This document shows positions 37,804 to 47,606 of a stretch of DNA of 47,606 nucleotides, in pieces. How positions within the stretch are numbered: the first letter of the stretch is position 1; every line of letters begins with the position of its first letter. Source of the DNA: Campylobacter jejuni (GTDB lineage Bacteria > Campylobacterota > Campylobacteria > Campylobacterales > Campylobacteraceae); NCBI RefSeq assembly GCF_002179165.1, contig NZ_NFNY01000031.1, forward strand, positions 1 to 47,606, given 5' to 3'. The translations under genes and the position numbers were made by a program. Below the pieces are notes generated by a model. The model saw nothing but the letters and a program-made list of their open reading frames with translations, did no database searches and was not told the DNA's origin.

Positions 37804-40800
37804 TGTTTTCTAAATTTTTTATTGAAAGGCCGGTTTTTGCTTCTGTTGTTGCAATCATCATTTCACTTGGAGGAGCTATTGGACTTTTTAATTTACCAAT
37901 AGAACAATACCCTTCTTTAACTCCGCCAACCGTTAAAGTCAGTGCTACTTATACTGGAGCAGATGCACAAACTGTTGCACAAACTGTTGCAATTCCTATC
38001 GAAGATGCCATTAATGGCGTTGATAATATGATTTATATGGATTCAACGTCAAGTTCTTCAGGAAATATGAATTTAACCGTTTATTTTGATATAGGCACAG
38101 ATCCTGATCAAGCAACCGTTGATGTTAATAATAGAATTTCAGCCGCCACGGCAAAATTACCAGAATCAGTAAAAAAACTTGGAGTCACCGTTAGAAAAAC
38201 TTCGTCTTCTACTTTAGCAGCTATTTCTATGTATTCTACCGATGGTTCGATGAGTTCTGTAGATGTATATAATTATATTACATTAAATATCATTGATGAA
38301 CTTAAAAGAATTCCAGGTGTTGGTGATGCTAACGCTATGGGAAGTCGTAATTATTCTTTAAGAATTTGGTTAAAACCTGATCTGCTTAACAAATTTAGCG
38401 TAACTGCTACTGATGTTATCAATGCAGTCAATGAACAAAATGCACAATACGCCACTGGAAAAATCGGCGAAGAGCCGGTAACTGAAAAATCTCCTTATGT
38501 GTATTCTATTGTTATGCAAGGAAGATTGCAAAGCGTTGGCGAATTTGAAAATATCATCATAAAAACAAATAGTGATGGTTCTTTTTTGAGACTTAAAGAT
38601 GTAGCAGATGTTGAAATAGGTTCTCAGCAATATAGCACTCAAGGAAGATTAAACGGAAATGATGCAGTGCCAATTCTCATCAATTTACAATCAGGTGCAA
38701 ATGCCATCGCAACCGCTAAACTCGTAAAAGCTAAAATGGAAGAATTGTCAAAAGTTTTCCCCCAAGGCTTAGAATATAAGATTCCATACGATACAACCAT
38801 ATTCGTTATACAATCTATTTATGAAGTAATAAAAACTTTTGCTGAAGCTTTAGTTTTAGTTATCATTGTTATGTATATGTTCTTAAAAAATTTCCGCTCC
38901 ACTCTTATTCCGATGATTGCAGTTCCTGTTTCTATTTTAGGAACTTTTGCAGGGCTTTATTTGCTAGGCTTTAGTATAAACTTACTCACACTTTTTGCCC
39001 TTGTTTTAGCTATAGGTATAGTTGTGGATGATGCGATTATCGTGGTTGAAAATATAGATAGAATTTTACATGAAGATGAAAATATCAGCGTAAAAGACGC
39101 AGCCATTCAAGCTATGCAAGAAGTTACTTCTCCTGTAATATCCATTGTTTTAGTTCTCTGTGCAGTTTTTATTCCTGTTTCTTTTATATCGGGTTTTGTG
39201 GGCGAAATTCAAAGACAATTTGCTCTAACTTTAGCCATTTCAGTTGCAATTTCAGGTTTTGTAGCTCTTACTCTAACTCCATCTTTATGTGCTTTATTCC
39301 TAAAAAGAACTGAAAGCCAACCTTTTTATTTTGTAAAAAGATTTAATGATTTTTTTGACTGGAGCACTTCTGTATTTAGTGCAGGCGTAGCTTATATGCT
39401 TAAAAGAACTATTCGCTTTGTATTGATTTTTTGCATTATGCTTGGAGGAATTTTTTATCTTTACAAATCAGTTCCTGGCTCTTTGCTTCCTGATGAGGAT
39501 CAAGGTTTAATGCTAGGTGTTATAAATCTTCCTTCTGCTTCAGCATTACATAGAACCATCACACAAATTGATGAAATGGACAAAACAATTTTACAAAATG
39601 ACGCCATAAAAGATGCTATGGCTATCATAGGATATGATATTTTTGCTGGTGCGGCCAAAGAAAATGTGGCCGCTATGTTTATAGGATTAAAAGATTGGAA
39701 AGACAGAAATGTAAGCGTAGATGAAGTCACAATGGAGCTTAATAAAAAATTTGCCTTTGATCGTAATGCACAAAGCTTTTTTTTAGGCTTACCACCTATT
39801 CCAGGGCTAAGTATTACAGGTGGATTTGAAATGTTCGCACAAAATAGAAGTGGAAAGACCTATGATCAAATTCAACAAGACATCAACAAACTTCTTGCAG
39901 TAGCAAACAAACGCCCAGAATTAAGCAGAGTTAGAACAACGCTTGATACAACTTTTCCACAATATAAACTTATCATAGATAGAGACAAATTAAAGCATTT
40001 TAATCTTAATATGCAAGATATTTTTAGTACAATAAATGCAACTATAGGGACTTATTATGTTAATGATTTTTCAATGTTGGGTAAAAATTTCCAAGTCAAT
40101 ATCCGTGCAAAAGGAGATTTTAGAAATACTCAAGATGCATTAAAAAATATTTTCGTGCGTTCAAATGATGGTAAAATGATACCGCTTGATTCTTTTTTAA
40201 CCTTACAAAGAAGCTCTGGACCTGATGATGTAAAACGCTTTAATCTTTTTCCAGCAGCACAAATTCAAGGAGATCCTGCACCAGGATACACTTCAGGTCA
40301 AGCCATAGAAGCTATTTCCGCTGTAGCAAAAGAAACTTTGGGAGATGATTATTCGATAGCTTGGAGTGGCACCGCTTATCAAGAAGTTTCAAGCAAAGGA
40401 ACTGCATCTTATGCTTTTGCTTTAGGAATGATTTTTGTATTCTTAATCTTGGCCGCACAATACGAAAGATGGCTCATTCCTCTAGCTGTTGTTACTGCTG
40501 TACCTTTTGCAGTATTTGGTTCGTTTTTATTAGTCTATATTAGAGGATTTAGTAATGATATATATTTTCAAACCGGACTATTGCTCCTAATAGGTCTTTC
40601 AGCCAAAAATGCGATTTTGATTGTAGAATTTGCAATGGAAGAACGCTTTAAAAAAGGTAAAAGCATATTTGAAGCCGCTGTAGCAGCTGCAAAACTTCGT
40701 TTCCGTCCTATTATTATGACTTCTTTAGCCTTTACTTTAGGGGTATTACCAATGATTTTTGCTACTGGTGCAGGAAGTGCATCAAGACACTCATTAGGGA

Positions 40801-40925
40801 CAGGGCTTATTGGGGGAATGATAGCAGCTTCTACTTTGGCTATTTTCTTTGTGCCTTTATTTTTCTATATTTTGGAAAATTTCAATGAATGGCTAGATAA
40901 AAAAAGAGGTAAAATTCATGAATAA
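37803..40925 (+). CDS. cmeB: RND-family efflux transporter CmeB
   Basis: CmeB is the proton-driven inner-membrane pump. The 1040-aa protein has the AcrB layout: 12 membrane helices in two repeats and two large periplasmic loops. Proton-relay residues are present as Asp409-Asp410 in GIVVDDAII and Lys935 in GLSAKNAIL. The start [13 protein letters not shown] and the [15 protein letters not shown] segment are family-typical. Some porter-domain stretches (residues about 590-625) differ clearly from the C. jejuni sequence I remember, so substrate preference could differ. It overlaps cmeC by eight bases. Confidence 0.97.
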   Translation: MFSKFFIERPVFASVVAIIISLGGAIGLFNLPIEQYPSLTPPTVKVSATYTGADAQTVAQTVAIPIEDAINGVDNMIYMDSTSSSSGNMNLTVYFDIGTDPDQATVDVNNRISAATAKLPESVKKLGVTVRKTSSSTLAAISMYSTDGSMSSVDVYNYITLNIIDELKRIPGVGDANAMGSRNYSLRIWLKPDLLNKFSVTATDVINAVNEQNAQYATGKIGEEPVTEKSPYVYSIVMQGRLQSVGEFENIIIKTNSDGSFLRLKDVADVEIGSQQYSTQGRLNGNDAVPILINLQSGANAIATAKLVKAKMEELSKVFPQGLEYKIPYDTTIFVIQSIYEVIKTFAEALVLVIIVMYMFLKNFRSTLIPMIAVPVSILGTFAGLYLLGFSINLLTLFALVLAIGIVVDDAIIVVENIDRILHEDENISVKDAAIQAMQEVTSPVISIVLVLCAVFIPVSFISGFVGEIQRQFALTLAISVAISGFVALTLTPSLCALFLKRTESQPFYFVKRFNDFFDWSTSVFSAGVAYMLKRTIRFVLIFCIMLGGIFYLYKSVPGSLLPDEDQGLMLGVINLPSASALHRTITQIDEMDKTILQNDAIKDAMAIIGYDIFAGAAKENVAAMFIGLKDWKDRNVSVDEVTMELNKKFAFDRNAQSFFLGLPPIPGLSITGGFEMFAQNRSGKTYDQIQQDINKLLAVANKRPELSRVRTTLDTTFPQYKLIIDRDKLKHFNLNMQDIFSTINATIGTYYVNDFSMLGKNFQVNIRAKGDFRNTQDALKNIFVRSNDGKMIPLDSFLTLQRSSGPDDVKRFNLFPAAQIQGDPAPGYTSGQAIEAISAVAKETLGDDYSIAWSGTAYQEVSSKGTASYAFALGMIFVFLILAAQYERWLIPLAVVTAVPFAVFGSFLLVYIRGFSNDIYFQTGLLLLIGLSAKNAILIVEFAMEERFKKGKSIFEAAVAAAKLRFRPIIMTSLAFTLGVLPMIFATGAGSASRHSLGTGLIGGMIAASTLAIFFVPLFFYILENFNEWLDKKRGKIHE

Positions 40926-42396
40926 AAAAATTTTAATAAGCACCATAGCAAGCTTAAGTCTTTTTATTTCAGCTTGTTCCTTAAGTCCGAATTTAAATAT
41001 TCCTAAAGCAAACTACACCCTAAATAATGATTTAGGAAAATTAGCTTGGGAAAAAGAAAATAACAATAGCATCTCTAAAGAATGGTGGAAAGAATTTAAT
41101 GATGAAAAGCTAAATGAAGTTGTTAATCTTGCACTAAAAAACAATAACGATCTAAAACTCGCTTTCATCCACATGGAACAAGCCGCAGCACAACTAGGCA
41201 TAAATTTTAGTGATTTATTACCAAAATTTGACGCAAATGCCAATGGAACTCGTGCTAAAACTTCCATTAATGCACCAAGCAATAAAAGTGGAGAAGTTGC
41301 TTATGGCAATGATTTTAAAATGGGACTGAATTTAAGCTATGAAATCGATCTGTGGGGGAAATACCGCGATACTTATTTTGCCTCAAATGCAGGATTTAAA
41401 GCAAGTGAATATGACTTTGAAGTTGCAAGACTTTCTGTGATTTCAAATACAATTCAAACTTATTTTAATCTTGTCAATGCCTACGAAAATGAAAATGCAC
41501 TTCAAGAAGCTTATGAAGCAGCAAAAGAAATTTATCGTATTAATGATGAAAAATTTCAAGTTGGTGCAGCAGGAGAGTATGAACTTGCACAGGCAAGAGC
41601 AAATCTAGAAAGCATAGCTTTGCAGTATAATGAAGCAAAATTAAATAAAGAGAATTATCTTAAAGCTTTGAAAATCTTAACTTCAAATGACTTAAACGAT
41701 ATACTTTACAAAGATCAAGCTTATAAGGTTTTCAATCTTAAAGAATTTGATATACCAACTGGAATTTCAAGTAATATTTTACTCCAACGACCAGATATTA
41801 GCTCTTCCTTAGAAAAACTCACTCAACAAAATTATTTAGTTGGCGTTGCTCGCACTGCCTTTTTACCTAGTCTTTCTTTAACAGGATTATTAGGATTTGA
41901 AAGTGCTGATTTAGATACTCTTGTCAAAGGTGGTTCTAAAACTTGGAATATAGGTGGAAATTTCACAATGCCGATTTTCCATTGGGGAGAAATTTATCAA
42001 AATGTAAATTTAGCCAAACTTGCCAAAGATGAGGCTTTTATAAACTATGAAAATACTTTAAGAACTGCTTTTGGAGAAATCCGCTATGCCTTAATAGCTA
42101 GAAAAACTATTCGTTTGCAATTTGATAATGCTAAAGTAAGCGAACAATCTTATAAAAGAATTTATGAGATCGCTAAAGAGCGTTATGATATAGGCGAAAT
42201 GTCTTTGCAAGATTATTTAGAAGCACGAAAAAATTGGCTAAATTCTGCGGTTGCTTTTAATAATACCAAGTATTCTTATGCAAATTCCATAGTCAATGTG
42301 ATTAAAGCCTTTGGTGGCGGATTTATGCAAAATGAAAACACAAGTAAAAATATAAAAGAGAAATCAAAAAATTTGGATATGTCTTTTAGAGAATAA
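40918..42396 (+). CDS. cmeC: Outer-membrane efflux channel CmeC
   Basis: CmeC is the TolC/OprM-type exit duct of the tripartite pump. The 492-aa precursor has lipobox ISAC with Cys20. Two OEP repeats each carry long periplasmic helices; the second includes [19 protein letters not shown], a typical OEP signature. The C-terminus continues about 30 residues past the family-like end ([19 protein letters not shown]). Its TAA stop sits in the loop of a strong hairpin. Confidence 0.96.
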   Translation: MNKKILISTIASLSLFISACSLSPNLNIPKANYTLNNDLGKLAWEKENNNSISKEWWKEFNDEKLNEVVNLALKNNNDLKLAFIHMEQAAAQLGINFSDLLPKFDANANGTRAKTSINAPSNKSGEVAYGNDFKMGLNLSYEIDLWGKYRDTYFASNAGFKASEYDFEVARLSVISNTIQTYFNLVNAYENENALQEAYEAAKEIYRINDEKFQVGAAGEYELAQARANLESIALQYNEAKLNKENYLKALKILTSNDLNDILYKDQAYKVFNLKEFDIPTGISSNILLQRPDISSSLEKLTQQNYLVGVARTAFLPSLSLTGLLGFESADLDTLVKGGSKTWNIGGNFTMPIFHWGEIYQNVNLAKLAKDEAFINYENTLRTAFGEIRYALIARKTIRLQFDNAKVSEQSYKRIYEIAKERYDIGEMSLQDYLEARKNWLNSAVAFNNTKYSYANSIVNVIKAFGGGFMQNENTSKNIKEKSKNLDMSFRE

Positions 42397-42408
42397 TTCT
42401 CTAAAAGA
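42382..42408. terminator. Hairpin over the cmeC stop codon
   Basis: A perfect 12-pair stem TCTTTTAGAGAA/TTCTCTAAAAGA closes on a three-base TAA loop, which is the cmeC stop (42394-42396). It lies between cmeC and the convergent small gene ending at 42412. There is no T run, so termination may be weak or the stem may protect mRNA ends. Confidence 0.65.
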
Positions 42409-42411
42409 TAG

Positions 42412-42663
42412 TTAAAAGTCTTTATCTAAATCCGCATCTGTGATTTCATAAGCCTTGTAAATTGCTGGAAGTAATTTTCTCATCGCATAATCCAAATGAT
42501 AAAATTGTTTATAAACTTCTTCTGCTTTTAAATCCTTAGCATTTTTAAAATTAAAAACTTCAGTATTACCGACTTTTGCAATATTTTCATCAAAATAGGC
42601 ATAAAACTCTGCTCTTTGCTTAAACAATGCGTTCAAATTTTGTGCGATTTTTGTTTTGTCCAT
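42412..42663 (-). CDS. Small helical protein of unknown function
   Basis: The ATG at 42663 gives 83 aa, with AAAGGA ten bases upstream; an in-frame GTG one codon earlier is also possible. The protein is charged and helical (KTKIAQNLNALFKQRAEFYAYF; HLDYAMRKLLPAIYKAYEI), without cysteines or a signal. It corresponds to Cj0364, unassigned. It converges on cmeC with 15 bases between the stops. Confidence 0.8.
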   Translation of the reverse strand: MDKTKIAQNLNALFKQRAEFYAYFDENIAKVGNTEVFNFKNAKDLKAEEVYKQFYHLDYAMRKLLPAIYKAYEITDADLDKDF

Positions 42664-42791
42664 CACATAATCCTTTATAAATTATTTTAAGAAAGTTATA
42701 ACATTTTTTTATTAAAAATAAAGAAATTTACCCTTAATTTAGTAAAAAATTGATAAAGTTATATTTTTAATTTTATAATTTGGGTTATTTA

Positions 42792-44138
42792 ATGAATTTC
42801 TTTCAAAATTTAGCTTTAAAATACTCTCACACTATGATGGAAAAATCCCTACAAAAAGGCTTTAATGTTGAACTATTAAAAAATCCCAAAGAAAAAATCC
42901 CTAAACAAGATAAAAGCTATATGCTTTACGCTCATGTGCCATTTTGTCATACTTTTTGCCCTTATTGTAGTTTTCATAAATATTATTATGATGAAAATTT
43001 AGCTAAGGTTTATTTTGAAAATTTAAGAAAAGAAATTCTCATAATTAAAGAAAAAGGTTTTAATTTTACCTCAATGTATGTAGGTGGCGGAACAACATTG
43101 ATTAATGAAGAAGAACTTTTAAAAACTCTTGAACTTTGCAAAAAACTTTTTAACATAGAAGAAATTTCTTGTGAAAGCGATCCAAATCATATCAATCCTA
43201 AAAAACTTACCATGTTTAAAGGCATCATTGATCGCTTAAGCTGTGGAATTCAAAGTTTTGATGATGAAACTCTAAAAAAAGTAGCAAGATATAATAAATT
43301 TGGTTCTTCTAAAGAATTACAAGAAAAAATTTCAAAAGCCTTGGGCATTTTGCCTATTTTTAGTATTGATTTAATTTTCAATCTTCCTTCTCAAAGTAAG
43401 AGGCAGCTTTTAAATGATTTAAATATAGCAAAATCCCTAAAACCTCAGCAAATCACAACCTATCCTTTAATGAAATCAAACTTAACCAAAGATAATATAG
43501 CCAAAAGTCTTGGAATAGAAATTAAAGACAATGAATTTAAGTATTATCAAATCATACGCGAATTTTTTAAAGACTATAAACAAAATAATGGTTGGAGTTT
43601 TTCTTTAGAAAAAAATAAATTAAACGATGAGTATGTAAGTTCTCATCACGAGTATTTAGGCGTTGGAAGTGGTGCTTTTAGCTTTTTAGATGGAGAACTT
43701 TTAATCAATGCTTTTAACTTAAATGATTATGCAAAATTTATACAAGAAAGACAAAATGCTAATATTGCAAAAGCTTGTTTTGATAAAAAAGAAATTATCA
43801 AATATGTCTTTTTAACTGAAATTTTTTCAGGTAAAATAGAAATTGATAAATTTAATAAAACTTTAAATTGCGATCTTGAAAAAGAACTTTTCATAGAACT
43901 TTTAGGACTTAAACTAAGTGGTGCAATCAAAAAAGAAAATAATACTTTCATTGCAAGCGAATTTGGCCAATACCTTTTTGTAGTTTTAATGAAAGATTTT
44001 TACACTGGAATGGATCTTGTGCGTGCGGTTTTTAGAGATGATAAACGCCTTAAAAATAAAGATTTTATTAATATCATGAAAGAAAATGTTGATCCGCTAA
44101 ATTCCACTAGTATGGAATTTAAAGCGGAAACAAATTAA
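42792..44138 (+). CDS. HemN/HemW-like radical SAM protein (putative coproporphyrinogen III dehydrogenase)
   Basis: The ATG at 42792 gives 448 aa, with no clear Shine-Dalgarno; a TTG at 42780 in frame is an alternative. The radical-SAM cluster motif is CHTFCPYC (C-x3-C-x2-C) in HVPFCHTFCPYCSF, followed by MYVGGGTT, the SAM-binding glycine motif, and a GIQSFDD motif used by HemN and HemW. C. jejuni Cj0363c is annotated as an oxygen-independent coproporphyrinogen oxidase, but a separate HemN exists, so this may be a heme chaperone like HemW or a decarboxylase with another role. TATAAT at 42774-42779 lies very close, suggesting a short leader. Confidence 0.85.
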   Translation: MNFFQNLALKYSHTMMEKSLQKGFNVELLKNPKEKIPKQDKSYMLYAHVPFCHTFCPYCSFHKYYYDENLAKVYFENLRKEILIIKEKGFNFTSMYVGGGTTLINEEELLKTLELCKKLFNIEEISCESDPNHINPKKLTMFKGIIDRLSCGIQSFDDETLKKVARYNKFGSSKELQEKISKALGILPIFSIDLIFNLPSQSKRQLLNDLNIAKSLKPQQITTYPLMKSNLTKDNIAKSLGIEIKDNEFKYYQIIREFFKDYKQNNGWSFSLEKNKLNDEYVSSHHEYLGVGSGAFSFLDGELLINAFNLNDYAKFIQERQNANIAKACFDKKEIIKYVFLTEIFSGKIEIDKFNKTLNCDLEKELFIELLGLKLSGAIKKENNTFIASEFGQYLFVVLMKDFYTGMDLVRAVFRDDKRLKNKDFINIMKENVDPLNSTSMEFKAETN

Positions 44139-44587
44139 AATGGACGAATCACCATCATTAAGGCAATGATAATAAACATTAAAGTAGGAAATTCATTATA
44201 AATTCTAAAATATCTTCCACTTTTTGTAGAACTATCATTTGCTAAAGCTTTCAAACAAAAATAATTGTGTATATGAAAAATAATCAAAAGAGTCGCGCAA
44301 GTAAGCTTTACATGCATAAATCCAGCACCCACCATTAAAATTTCCTTGTGCGCATGAAGCATTAAACTTCCGCTAATAAGCGTTACAATCATAGCAGGGG
44401 TTTGTATGCCAAAATAAAGCTTTCTTTCTTGAATTTTAACGACCTCAATAAAACCTTTATTATCTTTATGTTCTGCATGGTATACAAAAAGGCGTGGCAG
44501 ATAAAAAAGTCCAGCCATCCAAGAAACAAATGCTAAATAATGCACCCATTTAATCCAAAAATAATACTCATTAATCCATTCTGTCAT
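44135..44587 (-). CDS. hemJ: Protoporphyrinogen IX oxidase HemJ
   Basis: HemJ is a membrane b-heme enzyme that oxidises protoporphyrinogen IX to protoporphyrin IX. The 150-aa protein has four helices; the conserved histidine is His16 in KWVHYLAFVSWMAGLFYLPR and the conserved lysine is Lys94 in FMHVKLTC. It overlaps lspA by 17 bases, probably coupled translation. It converges on the HemN-like gene, overlapping by four bases, so two heme-synthesis-type genes sit tail to tail. Confidence 0.92.
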   Translation of the reverse strand: MTEWINEYYFWIKWVHYLAFVSWMAGLFYLPRLFVYHAEHKDNKGFIEVVKIQERKLYFGIQTPAMIVTLISGSLMLHAHKEILMVGAGFMHVKLTCATLLIIFHIHNYFCLKALANDSSTKSGRYFRIYNEFPTLMFIIIALMMVIRPF

Positions 44588-45041
44588 TTTTTTCCTTTTT
44601 TTTAAATATTTCTTGTATTAAAATCAAAACAACACTTAAATTTATCATCACATCTGCAATATTGAAAATAGCAAAATCGAACCATTTATGCCAAAAAAAC
44701 ATATCCACAACACCTCCATGCACAAAACGATCAAGCAAATTTGAACTTCCAGCTCCTAACATCATACCAAAAGCAATAAGATGATCTTTTAAGAATTTTT
44801 TTTGCCATAAAAGATAAATAAAAAGCACTATAATCAACGCCAAATGTAAATATTTTAAATGATGTTCCAAAAAGCTAAGCATAGAAAAAGCAACGCCTGT
44901 ATTTAAAGCATAGGTCAGATCTAAATATTCACTTTGCCATCTTAAACCTTGTAAGGTTAAAGATTTTACCCATTGATCTAAAATAAAAACGAAAACAAAG
45001 CTTAAAATAAAAATCAAAATATTTTTTAAATTTTTAACCAT
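44571..45041 (-). CDS. lspA: Lipoprotein signal peptidase II
   Basis: LspA cleaves the signal peptide of diacylated prolipoproteins at the inner membrane; several lipoproteins in this window (CmeA, CmeC, the BamB-like protein) are likely substrates. The 156-aa protein has four helices. The catalytic aspartates are Asp113 in GVVDMFF and Asp130 in FNIADV, with the [12 protein letters not shown] motif between them and helix 3. It overlaps glmM by eight bases. Confidence 0.96.
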   Translation of the reverse strand: MVKNLKNILIFILSFVFVFILDQWVKSLTLQGLRWQSEYLDLTYALNTGVAFSMLSFLEHHLKYLHLALIIVLFIYLLWQKKFLKDHLIAFGMMLGAGSSNLLDRFVHGGVVDMFFWHKWFDFAIFNIADVMINLSVVLILIQEIFKKKEKNDRMD

Positions 45042-46371
45042 TTAACGCTTTCATAAAAAATTTCTCAACATTTTTCATTTCTTTTTCCAAAAGCTTAATG
45101 TCTTTAGCTTCTAGTAAAAGTCTGATTAAATTTTCTGTGCCTGAATAGCGGAATAAAGAATTGATATTTTTACTTGCTAGTTCTTGCTTTAACTCTTTTA
45201 AGCCTTTGATTTTATCTAAGTCTTTTTTTTCTGAAATTTTAAGATTGACTAAAAGTTGTGGATAAGGTTTAATCTGCCCTAAAATCACACTTGCACTTTT
45301 TTTCCTGCAAAGCATTAAAGCACTAAATTGCAAAGCAGCTATAAGACCATCTCCTGTTTTTGCATAATCACTAAAAATAATGTGTCCACTTTGTTCTCCA
45401 CCAAAATTTCCACCATTTGCTTTTAGTTTTTCAAGCACATATTTATCGCCGACATTGCAAGTATCAAGCGTGATATCATGTTTATTTAAAAACTCTTTTA
45501 AAGCTCCATTACTCATTATAGTTGCCACAACACTTGATTTTAATTTATCTTGCTCTTTTAAAAAAAGTGCCAAGACTCCTAGCAAACTATCACCATTTGC
45601 TACTTCACCTTTTTCATCAACCACAACCAAACGATCCGCATCTCCATCAAAAGCAAAACCCACATCGGCACGTAAACGCTTGACTTCAGCAGCTAAATTT
45701 GCAGGATGTAAAGCTCCGCAATTTTCATTAATATTAAGCCCATTTGGTTTATCACTCATCACAATAACTTCGGCTCCAAGTTCTCTAAAAACCGTTGGTG
45801 CAACCTTATAAGCTGCTCCGTGTGCCACATCTAAAACTACACGCAAAGATTTTAAAGTTAAATCCTTAGGAAAAGAATTTTTAATAGAAACAATATATCT
45901 TCCAATAACATCATCAATTCTTTTAGCCTGTCCAATATTTTCCATATCTACTCTAGAATTTTGTATAAGCTTGTCATCAAAATAAATTTCTTCGATTTTT
46001 TTCTCTATATCTTCGCTAAGTTTATTTCCATGCGCATCAAAAAATTTGATCCCATTATCATAATAAGGATTATGCGAAGCAGAAATCATAATACCCGCAT
46101 CACAACGCATATCTTCAGTTAAAAAAGCAATAGCGGGTGTTGGCATAGGACCAATTTGTATCACATTATACCCTATAGAAGTAAGTCCTGAAACAATAGC
46201 ATTTTCTATCATATAGCCACTTCTTCTTGTATCTTTTCCTACTAAAATATTGTTCGTAATGCTTTTATCTTTGAAATAAATTCCAGCAGCCATAGCCAAA
46301 CGCATTGCCAAAAAGCTATCTAAAAACTCGCCTGCTTTTCCACGAACGCCATCAGTTCCAAAAAGTTTCAT
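45034..46371 (-). CDS. glmM: Phosphoglucosamine mutase
   Basis: GlmM isomerises glucosamine 6-phosphate to glucosamine 1-phosphate for UDP-GlcNAc, feeding peptidoglycan and lipooligosaccharide synthesis. The ATG at 46371 (445 aa) is chosen because the family begins [11 protein letters not shown] and AAAGG precedes it; a longer frame to 46395 adds eight residues. The phosphorylated serine is Ser99 in ISASHNP, the metal loop is DGDADR, and the sugar-binding GGEQSGH and phosphate-binding FRYSGTENL follow. Confidence 0.97.
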   Translation of the reverse strand: MKLFGTDGVRGKAGEFLDSFLAMRLAMAAGIYFKDKSITNNILVGKDTRRSGYMIENAIVSGLTSIGYNVIQIGPMPTPAIAFLTEDMRCDAGIMISASHNPYYDNGIKFFDAHGNKLSEDIEKKIEEIYFDDKLIQNSRVDMENIGQAKRIDDVIGRYIVSIKNSFPKDLTLKSLRVVLDVAHGAAYKVAPTVFRELGAEVIVMSDKPNGLNINENCGALHPANLAAEVKRLRADVGFAFDGDADRLVVVDEKGEVANGDSLLGVLALFLKEQDKLKSSVVATIMSNGALKEFLNKHDITLDTCNVGDKYVLEKLKANGGNFGGEQSGHIIFSDYAKTGDGLIAALQFSALMLCRKKSASVILGQIKPYPQLLVNLKISEKKDLDKIKGLKELKQELASKNINSLFRYSGTENLIRLLLEAKDIKLLEKEMKNVEKFFMKALNG

Positions 46372-46434
46372 CGCCAACCTTTCAAAAAATTTCAAAAGGC
46401 AATTATAACAAAGCTAAGATAAAGAAATTTAAAC

Positions 46435-46461
46435 AAACCCTAAAAAGAATTAGGGTTTTTT
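46435..46461. terminator. Hairpin terminator between the peroxidase gene and glmM
   Basis: A nine-pair stem AAACCCTAA/TTAGGGTTT with a six-base loop lies just after the peroxidase stop (46466, minus). T-rich tails exist on both strands. It probably ends the peroxidase transcript before glmM. Confidence 0.65.
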
Positions 46462-46465
46462 ATGC

Positions 46466-47491
46466 CTATAATTCAGGCTTTGGGGTTTTTTCTGTAGAAA
46501 TAGGAAGTTGTGGATAAATCACTGCCGGTTTAACACCTGTTAGTGATTTTAAAAAAGCTTCTATACTTTTTGCTTCTTTGTCTGAAATTTTAATCCCAAG
46601 CTGCACACTACCCATTTCTTTTATTGCATCTTTTAAATTCCATATTGCACCATTATGAAAATATGGGGCTGTTTCGGCTATATTTCTCAAGGTCGGAGTT
46701 TTTACCATGCCATTAGCATCACCTTTGAAATCTCCCAAACTTGCAAATTTATACTTACCAGCCACTTCAAATGCTTGCATATTACCACCTAAATTTACTC
46801 CATTATGACAAGCCACACAACCTTTATCTATAAAAAGTTTTAAACCTTTTTGTTCTTCTTTGGTCAAAGCTTTTTCATCTCCGCTTAAAAAAGTATCAAA
46901 ACGAGATGGAGTGATTAAAGTTCTTTCAAAATTTGCAATTGCATCTGCGATATTATCAAAACTTACTCCACTTTTGCCATAGATTTTTTTAAATTCGCTT
47001 ACATACTCAGGCAAGGAAGCAATTTTTTTAACTGCAAGCTTAGCAGGAGTTGCCATTTCAGCTTCTGATTCAATAGGCCCTTTAGCTTGATCAGCTAAAG
47101 TTAGTGCGCGACCATCCCAAAATTGAGTGGTGTTTAAAACCGCATTATAAACTGTTGGGGAATTTAAATGGTGTGGATTTGCTGTCCATTTATGACCCAC
47201 TGCTGCACTGATACCATCAGCTCCACCGAGTCCTAAATTATGGCAAGTATTGCATGAGATAATACCACTTTTTGAAAGACGAGGTTCAAAATAAAGCTTC
47301 TTTCCAAGTTCAGCTTTTTCAAGACTAAACGGACTAGCTTTTACATTATTTTCTTTTAAAATTTCATCTACACCTTTTTGATCTTTTGGTAAAGCAACCA
47401 ATCCTGAATTTTTAGCTTCTTCTATAAGACTTGATGCACTCAAGCTTGAAAAAGCAAACAAAGACGCTATTAGCAATGATTTTACTTTCAT
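46466..47491 (-). CDS. Di-heme cytochrome c peroxidase, periplasmic
   Basis: The enzyme reduces hydrogen peroxide with electrons from cytochrome c in the periplasm. The 341-aa precursor has a signal peptide ending near LSASS (residue 20). The two c-type heme sites are CNTCH (Cys80, Cys83, His84) and CVACH (Cys225, Cys228, His229). The NSPTVYNAVLNTTQFWDGRA region between them and the TPTLRNIAETAPYFHNGA stretch are family signatures. C. jejuni has two such proteins (Cj0020c and Cj0358); this matches Cj0358. GGAAATTCT precedes the ATG. Confidence 0.96.
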   Translation of the reverse strand: MKVKSLLIASLFAFSSLSASSLIEEAKNSGLVALPKDQKGVDEILKENNVKASPFSLEKAELGKKLYFEPRLSKSGIISCNTCHNLGLGGADGISAAVGHKWTANPHHLNSPTVYNAVLNTTQFWDGRALTLADQAKGPIESEAEMATPAKLAVKKIASLPEYVSEFKKIYGKSGVSFDNIADAIANFERTLITPSRFDTFLSGDEKALTKEEQKGLKLFIDKGCVACHNGVNLGGNMQAFEVAGKYKFASLGDFKGDANGMVKTPTLRNIAETAPYFHNGAIWNLKDAIKEMGSVQLGIKISDKEAKSIEAFLKSLTGVKPAVIYPQLPISTEKTPKPEL

Positions 47492-47531
47492 AGAATTTCC
47501 TTAATTTAAAAATAATTTTTTGCAAGAAAAT

Positions 47532-47537
47532 ACTATA
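47532..47537 (-). promoter_or_regulatory. Predicted -10 box of the cytochrome c peroxidase gene
   Basis: TATAGT on the minus strand lies 40 bases before the ATG. Upstream, an inverted repeat AATTATTA/TAATAATT (47563-47570 and 47579-47586) could bind a regulator, but such repeats arise easily in this AT-rich DNA. Confidence 0.4.
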
Positions 47538-47606
47538 TTTTTATTACTTAAATAACAATAAAAATTATTATAAAATATTAATAATTAATTAATACTTATT
47601 TTATCT

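Noticed and set aside
45380-45811. 143-codon plus-strand frame opposite glmM
   Set aside because: It is a Ser/Pro/Phe-rich shadow of conserved glmM codons.
1-47606. CRISPR array, insertion sequence, prophage or tRNA/rRNA genes
   Set aside because: No spaced direct repeats, transposase or integrase motifs or tRNA-like clover-leaf sequences were recognised on reading.

Overview
The window is AT-rich, gene-dense chromosomal DNA from a Campylobacter of the C. jejuni / C. coli / C. hepaticus group. Evidence is the CmeABC pump with its CmeR operator, a Fur protein almost identical to my memory of the C. jejuni one, PflB, CcoG, MsrPQ, and a gene order that (from memory) matches the Cj0358-Cj0405 block of C. 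jejuni NCTC 11168 read in reverse. CmeA, CmeB and CmeR differ clearly from the C. jejuni proteins I remember, so a sister species is more likely than C. jejuni itself; this is inference.

Layout. (1) 1-2346: decayed MBOAT O-acyltransferase pseudogene followed by an intact SGNH-like partner; this end does not match the C. jejuni order I remember. (2) 2350-8686, minus: tightly packed operon gatC-cvpA-fur-lysS-glyA-DUF1882 gene-SPOR gene-aroE, mostly with ATGA or TAATG overlaps. (3) 8811-14954, plus: a YfgM-like membrane protein and BamB-like lipoprotein pair, a small unknown gene, coaX, mqo, pyk, then a gene with a near-consensus sigma-28 promoter. (4) 14985-21521, minus: pflB (flagellar motor disk), serS, trpS, aroK, der. 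(5) 21625-27359, plus: DMT transporter, kdsA, ribH, nusB, pyrF with an unusual C-terminal tail, an unknown gene, then msrP-msrQ (periplasmic methionine sulfoxide repair). (6) 27356-33581, minus: AAA ATPase with two exported unknown proteins, yajQ, D-2-hydroxyacid dehydrogenase, glutathionylspermidine-synthase-like ATP-grasp enzyme, UPF0323 lipoprotein. (7) 33672-42396: grpB-like gene (plus) running into rpsU (minus), then ccoG-cmeR and cmeABC (plus). (8) 42412-47491: small unknown gene, HemN-like radical SAM enzyme, hemJ, lspA, glmM and a di-heme cytochrome c peroxidase.

Most of the window is core metabolism and translation. Its physiological themes are microaerobic respiration and redox defence (mqo, ccoG, msrPQ, cytochrome c peroxidase, heme genes), envelope biogenesis (kdsA, glmM, lspA, BamB-like protein, CmeABC) and motility (pflB and the sigma-28 gene). 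No rRNA, tRNA, CRISPR array, insertion sequence or prophage was seen, and no gene-free gap exceeds 300 bases. The least explained items are the YfgM/BamB-like pair, the possible primase-like fold of the DUF1882 protein, the PyrF tail at an A8 tract, the GrpB-like gene reading through the rpsU terminator, and the decayed acyltransferase beside an intact partner.
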